In this document: positions 15,438 to 24,527 of the stretch, one piece after another
Position numbering within the stretch: the stretch's first letter is position 1
How the letters are laid out: each line of letters begins with the position of its first letter
Assembly (NCBI GenBank): GCA_963082875.1
Contig: OY720103.1
Span: 1,426,001 to 1,490,000, forward strand
Length of the DNA stretch: 64,000 nucleotides
Direction: 5' to 3'
Origin: Corella eumyota
Lineage: Eukaryota > Chordata > Ascidiacea > Phlebobranchia > Corellidae
Notes under the pieces: model-generated
The model's database searches: none
The model's input: the letters and a program-made list of their open reading frames with translations, nothing else
What the model was told of the DNA's origin: nothing
Position numbers and translations under genes: made by a program

Positions 15438-16553
15438 TTAAAAACAACAGCACGAGATGGGACCCTCTTCAAATTCACATTCATCGACAACAACCTCTGA
15501 AGGTGGTTTTGCAACATTGTTTTCCGTTTCATGCCTTATGTCATATGAGTTCAAAGCTTGGTTAGTATTAGCCTTACGTTGTCCTATATGCTCTCTTGAA
15601 ATAAAACCTGGTTGATTGATTGGTTGGTCAGTCATTGGTCGGTAGGGAACATTCTCGTTTGGGATCCTAGTTGGGATATGTATTCTATTTTGTGTTGATA
15701 TCTTTTTGTAGTTATCGTTAACCATTGGACGTGGCTTCTGTCTTTCTTTAGTGGGAACCCTTTCTGATATTTTATATGTCTGTGAAGGAGATTTTGATGT
15801 GTTGTGTTTTGGTTTACCACTTTCAAGATCTGGTTTAATGGTATTTGGTTGAGCTGGTTTAAATAATTGTGATGTATAGTGTTCTGGCTTTCTATTTTCA
15901 AGATATGGTTCAGGGTCAGACGATTGAGTAGATGTTGTTGCTTGTGATGAGGAAAGTCTTGGTTTAGCATTTTTAAAATTTGTTCTTGGGGTGATTTTTT
16001 CATCAGAGTCAGTCAGATATGAATTTTCATTTTTAAATGTGTTGTCTTGAGATATTTGTCTTTGTTTAGTGGGAACCCTTTCTGATATTTTGTATGTCGG
16101 TGAGGGAGGCTGAATTGCCCGCAGTGGAACTTTCTGTTTCAACGATGGTGGGATGTAATCTGATGGGATTGCATGTGGATGTGTTCTATCCCTGCGAACA
16201 CGTACAGATACACCGTCATTATTGGTTGTAAATTTAGAATTTTCATGCTCGTTAAGACCCCGAAAACTAGAGCGCATCTGCACATGGATAGTTTGTATTA
16301 CTTTTCTGTGTTGTAGCGCACGGAACACGTAAAGCCGACGATTATCCAATGAATAATATTTCTCATTCCTTTTAAATACTTCTATATTAGGAAAGTCACT
16401 GGCTTGCATATACCCTCTTTCTATGTTAGGTATTGTTGCGTTTACATTTCTACCATCACGAAAGCATGGATGGATACTATCTTGCATAAATCTAATTTCA
16501 AACGGTTCTAAAGTCTTTGAGCCAAAAGAGGAATAATCATTGTATCTTGCCAT
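15438..16553 (-). CDS. ParB/sulfiredoxin-like domain protein, paralogue A (intronless)
   Basis: I do not recognise a named gene. It is a single uninterrupted frame of 371 residues. I chose the ATG at 16553 (MARYNDYSSFGSK) because it aligns with the start of paralogue B; the frame extends nine bases further only through a TTG. The N-terminal domain (about residues 14-100) carries IRFMQDSI (20-27), the FRDGRNVNATI stretch (31-41) and DNRRLYVF (70-77). This arrangement resembles the ParB/sulfiredoxin fold, where a strand and a D/G-x-RR motif shape a nucleotide-binding pocket. A conserved NNDGVSV...HAIPSDYIPP segment follows near 110-140. The rest is Ser/Thr/Pro-rich with about two diverged copies of a 24-residue repeat (KPEHYTSQLFKPAQPNTIKP-type). 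The protein ends in SCCCF. No signal peptide or membrane span is visible. Function is unknown; the domain call is moderately sure. Confidence 0.85.
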   Translation of the reverse strand: MARYNDYSSFGSKTLEPFEIRFMQDSIHPCFRDGRNVNATIPNIERGYMQASDFPNIEVFKRNEKYYSLDNRRLYVFRALQHRKVIQTIHVQMRSSFRGLNEHENSKFTTNNDGVSVRVRRDRTHPHAIPSDYIPPSLKQKVPLRAIQPPSPTYKISERVPTKQRQISQDNTFKNENSYLTDSDEKITPRTNFKNAKPRLSSSQATTSTQSSDPEPYLENRKPEHYTSQLFKPAQPNTIKPDLESGKPKHNTSKSPSQTYKISERVPTKERQKPRPMVNDNYKKISTQNRIHIPTRIPNENVPYRPMTDQPINQPGFISREHIGQRKANTNQALNSYDIRHETENNVAKPPSEVVVDECEFEEGPISCCCF

Positions 16554-16590
16554 CTTGTTCAAACAAGAAATTAATTCTGCTACACTTTCA

Positions 16591-16604
16591 TTTAATATAT
16601 AAAA
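16591..16604 (-). promoter_or_regulatory. TATA-like box of paralogue A
   Basis: On the minus strand TATATATTAAATG lies 38-51 bp before the ATG. It is followed by GTAGCAGAA, in the same arrangement as the B promoter (AAATGAAA, then GTAGCAGAA). The conserved arrangement supports a real TATA promoter with a very short 5' UTR. Confidence 0.5.
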
Positions 16605-17109
16605 AGATTCTTAAGTACCAAAGATATTGCTTTGTATTTGACAACGCTTAAACACACACCCACCCAATAAACCATCAACCTTATAGATACTTATTAAACT
16701 AATGTTTACCCTTCTTCGTATACATACACTTGTTGGCAATCAGGGAATTTACCAGTATAGTCTTGTGATTGTTGCGCAACGATTCTTCAAGTATTATATG
16801 TTCATTTAAAATGTTAGCTTGGTTTTATATTATATACTTCCCCTCAATACGGTGAGAAGTAGGGTGTAAACAATTTGAAAAAGCCACATTATTGCATGGG
16901 TTATTATTGTTAAGAGCACACCAGCGAAAACATATTTAAAATTTTAAAGTTATTATGTATTTGTTAAAAAATAGGCTAAAAGCCCTGTAAAGTGTTTCTG
17001 GGGGAAGGAAGGATTATTTAATCCTTGTAATTTATTACAAATATTTAAATGTTTAATAAGGCTTCTTGGCCTTGACTGTTAGATATAGTTTCTTTATTAG
17101 CAAAGTAAA

Positions 17110-17160
17110 CAATGTTAGATTGGAAATAAAAATTTGTGCAATAAATTTGTTCTAAAAGCA
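17110..17160. repeat. Duplicated copy of the ATP6V0D1 3'-end segment
   Basis: AATAAAAATTTGTGCAATAA near 17126 matches 14871-14890, and sequence beyond it matches weakly. It lies about 555 bp beyond the stop of B, as the other copy lies about 560 bp beyond the stop of A. This probably marks one edge of the A/B duplication. The remainder of 16605-17680 shows no gene. Confidence 0.45.
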
Positions 17161-17680
17161 AATGTAAAAATAAGAAAGATTTTATTATTTACAGAATTCT
17201 GTTGCGTGCAAAAGTATTTTAGATAAACAAGTATTAACACCATATTAGGTAACAGAAATTGTTTAAGGTAAAAAACAAACAAAAGAATATTAAAATATAA
17301 AACAGGTAATTTTTCATTGTAACATACGAGTTCACGAAAGATTAATATTTTTTGCATTTATTTTAGTTATAAGTGTTTAGATTTTTAATACGTTGTTAGT
17401 ATATTGGTCCTCATTGTAACAGTTCTCTATTTAGTATTGATCGTTCACGCGAATCGTTTTGCTTGGGTGTAAAATACTAGTCACAATACTGTTTATAAAT
17501 TACGGCGTATTTTAGTCCTTTTATGTGTGTAGATGTAGGACCTTGTGTATTCAATAAGAAGTTGCCTTTTGTGAGGTCGCTTTGAATAGGTTTATTCACG
17601 CTTTGTTTTAATAAAACTCAAACATTTTTCGTTTTATATTTAATATTTTTTCTCCATACTAAAACAAAGTAACACAATTG

Positions 17681-19012
17681 TTAGGCTGTCTTACATATAC
17701 AGCACCACCTATATAACCTTATACAACATAATACAGATTCCTCTTTAGATTCACCTTCTTCTACTACATATTCTGGGCATTGCTGAACAGCTTCAGGAGC
17801 TTGGCGAGCAGCTTTGTTGTTTATTTGAATTTCAATCTCATCTGTATTAAAACCTAAGTTACTATGACCCATTTGCCCGATTTGTTTCATTGAGAATGAA
17901 TCAGATTGATGTTTAAGCCAGTATGGGACGTTTTCGTTGCTAATGACCTCAACTGGATCATGCATTCTGTTAGGATGTAGGTTTTTCCTGTAGCTGCTTG
18001 TCCCACTTGGACTTCTACTTGTTGTCGGGTAGAACTCTTTTTTGTAGTTAATAGGATTTGATAACTCAGAGTTTTTCTTTCCTAACGGTTTTAAACTTGG
18101 GCTAACAGGATCGAGTTCTACAGTAGAGGTTTTAATATACTGTTTCGGAGTGATTATTTCATCATGTGTGTTTGAATTTTGGATAAAGCGCTCTCGTTTA
18201 CTACTTTTAAGATCTGGTTTAGTGGTGATTGGTTCAAAAGGTTTGGATAGTTGTGATGGTTGGTGTTTTGGTTTACCACTTTCAAGATCTGATTTAATGG
18301 TATTTGGTTGAGCTGGTTTAAATAATTGTGATGTATAGTGTTCTGGCTTTCTATTTTCAAGATATGGTTCAGGGTCAGACGATTGAGTAGATGTTGTTGC
18401 TTGTGATGAGGAAAGTCTTGGTTTAGCATTTTCAAAATTTGTTCTTGGGGTGATTTTTTCATCAGAGTTAGTCAGATATAAGTTTTCATTTTTAAATGTG
18501 TTGTCTTGATATCTTTGTCTTTCTTTAGTGGGAACCGTTTCTGATATTTCGTATGTCGGTAAAGGAGGCTGGATTGCCCGCAGTGGAACTTTCTGTTTCA
18601 ACGATGGTGGGATGTAATCTGATGGGATTGCATGTGGGTGTGTTCTATCCCTGCGAACACGTACAGATACACCGTCATTATTGGTTGTAAACTTAGAATT
18701 TTCATGCTCGTTGAGACCTCGAAAACTGGAACGCAGATACACCTGAATAGTTTGTATTATATTCTTATACTGAAGCACACGGAACACATAAAGCCGACGA
18801 TTATCCAATGAATAATATTTCTCATTCCTTTCAAATACTTCTATATTGGGAAAGTCACTGGCTTGCAAATACCCTCTTTCTATGTTAGGTATTGTTGCGT
18901 TTACATTTCTACCATCACGAAAGCATGGATGGATACTATCTTGCATAAATCTAATTTCAAACGGTTCTAAAGTTTTTGAGCCAAAAGAGGAATAATCATT
19001 GTATCTTGCCAT
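17681..19012 (-). CDS. ParB/sulfiredoxin-like domain protein, paralogue B (intronless)
   Basis: Unnamed family member, one frame, 443 residues, the longest of the five. The first 110 residues are nearly identical to A (IRFMQDSI 20-27, DNRRLYVF 70-77, then NNDGVSVRVRRDRTHPHAIP). The middle shows about three tandem versions of a 24-residue unit (PYLENRKPEHYTSQLFKPAQ, then a KSDLESGKPKHQPSQLSKP version, then KPDLKSSKRER), one more than A. The tail is EESVLCCIRLYRWCCICKTA with five cysteines, suggesting S-acylation; this is inference. No intron, signal peptide or membrane span is seen. The start is fixed by alignment with A and by a TATA box 45 bp upstream. A and B are about 2.2 kb apart in the same orientation and arose by tandem duplication. 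Biochemical role unknown. Confidence 0.87.
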   Translation of the reverse strand: MARYNDYSSFGSKTLEPFEIRFMQDSIHPCFRDGRNVNATIPNIERGYLQASDFPNIEVFERNEKYYSLDNRRLYVFRVLQYKNIIQTIQVYLRSSFRGLNEHENSKFTTNNDGVSVRVRRDRTHPHAIPSDYIPPSLKQKVPLRAIQPPLPTYEISETVPTKERQRYQDNTFKNENLYLTNSDEKITPRTNFENAKPRLSSSQATTSTQSSDPEPYLENRKPEHYTSQLFKPAQPNTIKSDLESGKPKHQPSQLSKPFEPITTKPDLKSSKRERFIQNSNTHDEIITPKQYIKTSTVELDPVSPSLKPLGKKNSELSNPINYKKEFYPTTSRSPSGTSSYRKNLHPNRMHDPVEVISNENVPYWLKHQSDSFSMKQIGQMGHSNLGFNTDEIEIQINNKAARQAPEAVQQCPEYVVEEGESKEESVLCCIRLYRWCCICKTA

Positions 19013-19056
19013 CTTGTTTTAAACTAAACAGGTTATAATTTCTGCTACGTTTTCAT

Positions 19057-19064
19057 TTTATATA
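19057..19064 (-). promoter_or_regulatory. TATA box of paralogue B
   Basis: TATATAAA on the minus strand begins 52 bp before the ATG. AAATGAAAACGTAGCAGAAA follows, matching the A promoter. Farther upstream AAGTCAGGT is shared with the region upstream of paralogue E. Confidence 0.55.
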
Positions 19065-19132
19065 GCTTTAATATAAAAGCGTATTGTACTTAACAATACT
19101 CACGCGAAACCTCAAGTCTTACACCTGACTTA

Positions 19133-21825
19133 GTTTTATAAAACTAATGTTTACGTATCGTGAAATACAGTTTTTGGCTACATGGGTATTCACCCAAGCG
19201 ACTTTGTGAATATGTCGAAATGTGCTACCTTTAGCTTTGTTAGTTTAACAACGCTTTATTGAATGTATATTCAGTCTGTACGCTACTTTCTTATAAGCCG
19301 GTTAGTTAAAATACTTTATTACACTGTTGAGTTTTTTAGATATTTCCAGGATCAAATATATAACTTTAAAATTAAAATTGTCTCAGACAATTACGAAATA
19401 CGCGTTTAACTTTAAAAAGATATTTTAAGCTGTCAAGATATTTTAAGCTGTCATTTTTTTGTGTCTGACATGTAACAATATTGTTTGATTGCATTTTGTT
19501 TTAAAACCCTAATTTATTTTCGTGTATTAGTGAACAATGTCACTTCAAAAACTAAATTGGGCGTTTATAATGTTTTATAAGCTCTGTACAAAAACAAGCA
19601 AATTTTTATTTTAACAAAATTTTGTTGTAAAAGATATATAGGAAATGTAAATTACTACATAACTAAAGTGTGCGTTTAATATAATTAACACAAGCTAAAA
19701 GAATTCAAAATAGCCTTCTACACTTTAATAAAACTAATCACGTTTGACAGCGTTACAATATTTGTTCAATCTTTATGATAATAGTTTTTATTTTAAACTT
19801 TAAGGCTTTGTTTGTTGTTACCCATGGTTACCTTTATTTAATTGAAAAAGTTTTTGTTTGGACAACCTTGGGTGTTCAAAAGAAAAAGGTTTTTGTTTAG
19901 ATTTTTCATTTGTCTTGATGAACTTTTGTTGTGATAAAAGGAAACTTTTGTTACATATTTGTGATTATTTATCAATTATTATTCTAATGCAATTTGATTT
20001 CATATTTTTGGTATGAAAATTACATGCAACATATTCTCTTTTACTTCCAGCAACAACATAATACAGATTCCTCTGTAGATTCCACGATTGCGATTTGTGA
20101 AGGTCGTCGGGTTCTGGGTAAAGCTTCGTTATCCATTTGAGCTCCAATCTTATTCGTTTTAAAAGTTGGGTTACTATGACCCAAAGAATCTGACCGGGGC
20201 CTAACCCAGCATTGATCACTTTCGTCGCTGATAAATTTAACCGAAGCGTGCATTCTGTTTCCTATTGGGAGTGGTTTGTTAGAACTTGGTGATACTATTT
20301 CAGATGTTGAACATTCTTGTACAAATTCACTTGAAGCTGAATAAGATGTCTTTGTTATCGTTGATAAACCTAGACTTTGAATTCTCGCATCTTCACGAGG
20401 TTGTTTAGTTTCAGTTGTTTTAATTTGAGATGTGGTGGCTTGAGAATTTGGTCGAATTATGTTTTGAGGTAAAGGGGGTTGAATCACATGTAATGGAATT
20501 CTCTGTTTTACTGACTGTGGGATATAATTTGCCGGTATTTCGTGGTCATAGGTTTTTTCATTTCCTTGCATATCCACAGACACGCCATCATTTTTAGTTG
20601 TAAAATTCTTCTCTTCCCAATTATTAAGTTTTTTGGAGCGCAACTTGACCTGAATGGTTTTTATAACTTTTCTTTTCTGCAAAACACGGAACACATAGAG
20701 TCGACGATTATCGAATGAATAATATTTTCCATCTTTTTCAAAAACTGTGATGGGAGGAAAATCCTCGACATACATTTTTCCCTCTTCTATATCTCGTATA
20801 GTTGCATTAACATTATAGTTGTCTTGGAAGTTATTAAGAATACTGTCGTGCGTAAATCTTATCTCATACGGTTCAAGGGTCTTTGACCCAGAGATAGTAT
20901 TTTGATTATACATTGCCATCTTCTTGTCTAAGGTTTTAAAATATAATTATTAAGTATTGGTGGTTACTGTAACTGACTGATAATAATTTGGGGCTACAGT
21001 TGGCGTTTATACAAATATACATAAGAAAAAAACCTTCTAACAAAAGAAACGGAGTCTATAAGCACAATAGCTTTTACAAAGAAAAATCGTCATTGACTTT
21101 AAATAAGGTTTAATACGGATCCAACCATTGTAATTTTGCTAGATTTTATTCAAAACCTATTTTAATCAGAAATACCTCAAATTTATTGTACCAACCATAG
21201 ACTATGTGTGCTATATAAACCAGTTGCAGTTAAAGATGAACAATTTACGATGTCATGTTTTTGTTTATATTTTTTAAATTAAAAGAAAGCAACAATCAAA
21301 TAAATTACATTACATTTCGAAAATTAAATAAAAATAAGTGCAAATAAACAGTGTTTAAAATAGTAAAGGTATGCGTTTATAATAATTCGCAAAAGAAATA
21401 TTAAACCTGCTATATTTGTCCACATACGTTTGAAAAAATTTTAACGATATGTTTTATTTATTTGTTTTGGGGGAACAACATTTTGCATTAATAGAAATTC
21501 CTAATATTTTATAATACTAAACACACTTTTCTTTTATCATTAAAAGAAGTTTGTTGTTTTGTTTCTAATGTTATTTCTTTGGTTGTCATTTTTGTGAAGT
21601 CAATATTTTGCTTGAAGATATTGTTGTAACTTGATACCAGATAGTAAAATTGACCTCTACGGCGGTTCTAGATTTGCTGTTTACACGTTATAACATATTC
21701 CTTATACAAAAAAACATTTCGTAATATGTTAATCGAAAGACGTTGTTAAAGATTTTGTGAAATTTTTTTTAATTTTTTTAAGGCAGAACACTGCTATATA
21801 TACATCCTTTTATTCTTATGATTAT
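19133..21825. repeat. Tandem segmental duplication, left copy (contains paralogue C)
   Basis: About 2.7 kb from GTTTTATAAAACTAATGTTT is repeated at 21851-24527. From about 19461 to 21697 I see one base difference against the partner (20043). Outside that tract substitutions and small indels accumulate, including an extra 18-bp duplication near 19430. The non-coding parts (19140-20040 and 20920-21825) show no further gene. Confidence 0.92.
20041..20919 (-). CDS. ParB/sulfiredoxin-like domain protein, paralogue C (intronless, short tail)
   Basis: Unnamed family member, 292 residues in one frame, starting MAMYNQNTISGSK. The N-terminal domain keeps register with A and B: IRFTHDSI at 20-27 (Met-Gln replaced by Thr-His), NYNVNATI at 34-41, and DNRRLYVF at 70-77, then NDGVSV and HEIPANYIPQ. 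The middle is shorter than in A and B and lacks the 24-residue repeats. It ends EESVLCCCWK at a TAA (20041-20043). In copy D the same codon is CAA, and translation there runs seven residues further. The ORF is otherwise identical to D by eye over all 292 residues. Function unknown. Confidence 0.87.
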   Translation of the reverse strand: MAMYNQNTISGSKTLEPYEIRFTHDSILNNFQDNYNVNATIRDIEEGKMYVEDFPPITVFEKDGKYYSFDNRRLYVFRVLQKRKVIKTIQVKLRSKKLNNWEEKNFTTKNDGVSVDMQGNEKTYDHEIPANYIPQSVKQRIPLHVIQPPLPQNIIRPNSQATTSQIKTTETKQPREDARIQSLGLSTITKTSYSASSEFVQECSTSEIVSPSSNKPLPIGNRMHASVKFISDESDQCWVRPRSDSLGHSNPTFKTNKIGAQMDNEALPRTRRPSQIAIVESTEESVLCCCWK

Positions 21826-21850
21826 GCAAGATAACATCCATCTTTTAAAA

Positions 21851-24527
21851 GTTTTATAAAACTAATGTTTACGTACCGTGAAATACAGTTTTTGGCTACA
21901 TGGGTATTCACCCAAGCGACTTTGTGAATATGTCGAAATGTGCTACCTTTAGCTTTGTTAGTTTAACAACGCTTTATTGAATGTTTATTCAGTCTGTACT
22001 CTACTTTCTTATAAGCCGGTTAGTAAAAATACTTTATTACACTGTTGAGTTTTTTAGATATTTCCAGGATCAAATATATAACTTTAAAATTAAAATTGTC
22101 TCAGCAATTACGAAATACGCGTTTAACTTTAAAAAAAGATATTTTAAGCTGTCATTTTTTGTGTCTGACATGTAACAATATTGTTTGATTGCATTTTGTT
22201 TTAAAACCCTAATTTATTTTCGTGTATTAGTGAACAATGTCACTTCAAAAACTAAATTGGGCGTTTATAATGTTTTATAAGCTCTGTACAAAAACAAGCA
22301 AATTTTTATTTTAACAAAATTTTGTTGTAAAAGATATATAGGAAATGTAAATTACTACATAACTAAAGTGTGCGTTTAATATAATTAACACAAGCTAAAA
22401 GAATTCAAAATAGCCTTCTACACTTTAATAAAACTAATCACGTTTGACAGCGTTACAATATTTGTTCAATCTTTATGATAATAGTTTTTATTTTAAACTT
22501 TAAGGCTTTGTTTGTTGTTACCCATGGTTACCTTTATTTAATTGAAAAAGTTTTTGTTTGGACAACCTTGGGTGTTCAAAAGAAAAAGGTTTTTGTTTAG
22601 ATTTTTCATTTGTCTTGATGAACTTTTGTTGTGATAAAAGGAAACTTTTGTTACATATTTGTGATTATTTATCAATTATTATTCTAATGCAATTTGATTT
22701 CATATTTTTGGTATGAAAATTACATGCAACATATTCTCTTTTGCTTCCAGCAACAACATAATACAGATTCCTCTGTAGATTCCACGATTGCGATTTGTGA
22801 AGGTCGTCGGGTTCTGGGTAAAGCTTCGTTATCCATTTGAGCTCCAATCTTATTCGTTTTAAAAGTTGGGTTACTATGACCCAAAGAATCTGACCGGGGC
22901 CTAACCCAGCATTGATCACTTTCGTCGCTGATAAATTTAACCGAAGCGTGCATTCTGTTTCCTATTGGGAGTGGTTTGTTAGAACTTGGTGATACTATTT
23001 CAGATGTTGAACATTCTTGTACAAATTCACTTGAAGCTGAATAAGATGTCTTTGTTATCGTTGATAAACCTAGACTTTGAATTCTCGCATCTTCACGAGG
23101 TTGTTTAGTTTCAGTTGTTTTAATTTGAGATGTGGTGGCTTGAGAATTTGGTCGAATTATGTTTTGAGGTAAAGGGGGTTGAATCACATGTAATGGAATT
23201 CTCTGTTTTACTGACTGTGGGATATAATTTGCCGGTATTTCGTGGTCATAGGTTTTTTCATTTCCTTGCATATCCACAGACACGCCATCATTTTTAGTTG
23301 TAAAATTCTTCTCTTCCCAATTATTAAGTTTTTTGGAGCGCAACTTGACCTGAATGGTTTTTATAACTTTTCTTTTCTGCAAAACACGGAACACATAGAG
23401 TCGACGATTATCGAATGAATAATATTTTCCATCTTTTTCAAAAACTGTGATGGGAGGAAAATCCTCGACATACATTTTTCCCTCTTCTATATCTCGTATA
23501 GTTGCATTAACATTATAGTTGTCTTGGAAGTTATTAAGAATACTGTCGTGCGTAAATCTTATCTCATACGGTTCAAGGGTCTTTGACCCAGAGATAGTAT
23601 TTTGATTATACATTGCCATCTTCTTGTCTAAGGTTTTAAAATATAATTATTAAGTATTGGTGGTTACTGTAACTGACTGATAATAATTTGGGGCTACAGT
23701 TGGCGTTTATACAAATATACATAAGAAAAAAACCTTCTAACAAAAGAAACGGAGTCTATAAGCACAATAGCTTTTACAAAGAAAAATCGTCATTGACTTT
23801 AAATAAGGTTTAATACGGATCCAACCATTGTAATTTTGCTAGATTTTATTCAAAACCTATTTTAATCAGAAATACCTCAAATTTATTGTACCAACCATAG
23901 ACTATGTGTGCTATATAAACCAGTTGCAGTTAAAGATGAACAATTTACGATGTCATGTTTTTGTTTATATTTTTTAAATTAAAAGAAAGCAACAATCAAA
24001 TAAATTACATTACATTTCGAAAATTAAATAAAAATAAGTGCAAATAAACAGTGTTTAAAATAGTAAAGGTATGCGTTTATAATAATTCGCAAAAGAAATA
24101 TTAAACCTGCTATATTTGTCCACATACGTTTGAAAAAATTTTAACGATATGTTTTATTTATTTGTTTTGGGGGAACAACATTTTGCATTAATAGAAATTC
24201 CTAATATTTTATAATACTAAACACACTTTTCTTTTATCATTAAAAGAAGTTTGTTGTTTTGTTTCTAATGTTATTTCTTTGGTTGTCATTTTTGTGAAGT
24301 CAATATTTTGCTTGAAGATATTGTTGTAACTTGATACCAGATAGTAAAATTGACCTCTACGGCGGTTCTAGATTTGCTGTTTACACGTTATAACATATCC
24401 CTTATACAAAAAAACCTTTCGTAATTTGTTAATCGAAAGACGTTGTTAAAGATTTTGTGTTATTTTTTTTTATTTTTATAAGGCAGAACTTTGCTCTATA
24501 TACATCCTTTTATTCTTATGATTATGA
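21851..24527. repeat. Tandem segmental duplication, right copy (contains paralogue D)
   Basis: This is the partner of 19133-21825, offset 2,700 bp through the central tract. Its right edge falls at the last codons of paralogue E (stop at 24522-24524), so the repeated unit runs from just past the E coding end to a GTTTTATAAAACTAATG block. The same block stands upstream of paralogue B, and a related one is upstream of A near 16691. The unit may have arisen by unequal exchange between family members. No gene other than D is seen in it. Confidence 0.92.
22720..23619 (-). CDS. ParB/sulfiredoxin-like domain protein, paralogue D (intronless, long tail)
   Basis: Unnamed family member, 299 residues. 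Residues 1-292 are identical to C, including IRFTHDSI (20-27) and DNRRLYVF (70-77). The CAA at 22743-22741 continues the frame to CCCWKQKRICCM, adding two cysteines and a basic KR pair. The extended tail is more like B (CCIRLYRWCCICKTA) in having two cysteine groups separated by basic and aromatic residues, so the longer form is probably ancestral and C the shortened one; this is inference. The promoter region is identical to that of C, including a weak TATATTTTAAAA some 25 bp before the ATG. Function unknown. Confidence 0.87.
   Translation of the reverse strand: MAMYNQNTISGSKTLEPYEIRFTHDSILNNFQDNYNVNATIRDIEEGKMYVEDFPPITVFEKDGKYYSFDNRRLYVFRVLQKRKVIKTIQVKLRSKKLNNWEEKNFTTKNDGVSVDMQGNEKTYDHEIPANYIPQSVKQRIPLHVIQPPLPQNIIRPNSQATTSQIKTTETKQPREDARIQSLGLSTITKTSYSASSEFVQECSTSEIVSPSSNKPLPIGNRMHASVKFISDESDQCWVRPRSDSLGHSNPTFKTNKIGAQMDNEALPRTRRPSQIAIVESTEESVLCCCWKQKRICCM

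Noticed and set aside
16554-16562. Upstream start of paralogue A giving three extra residues (MNK)
   Set aside because: The codon is TTG. The ATG at 16553 aligns with the start of B.
15632-18462. Overlapping minus-strand frames in A and B (15632-16003 and 18154-18462) encoding His/Asn/Leu-rich peptides
   Set aside because: They are alternative-frame shadows of the repeat-rich middle of A and B. Their similarity follows from the repeats.
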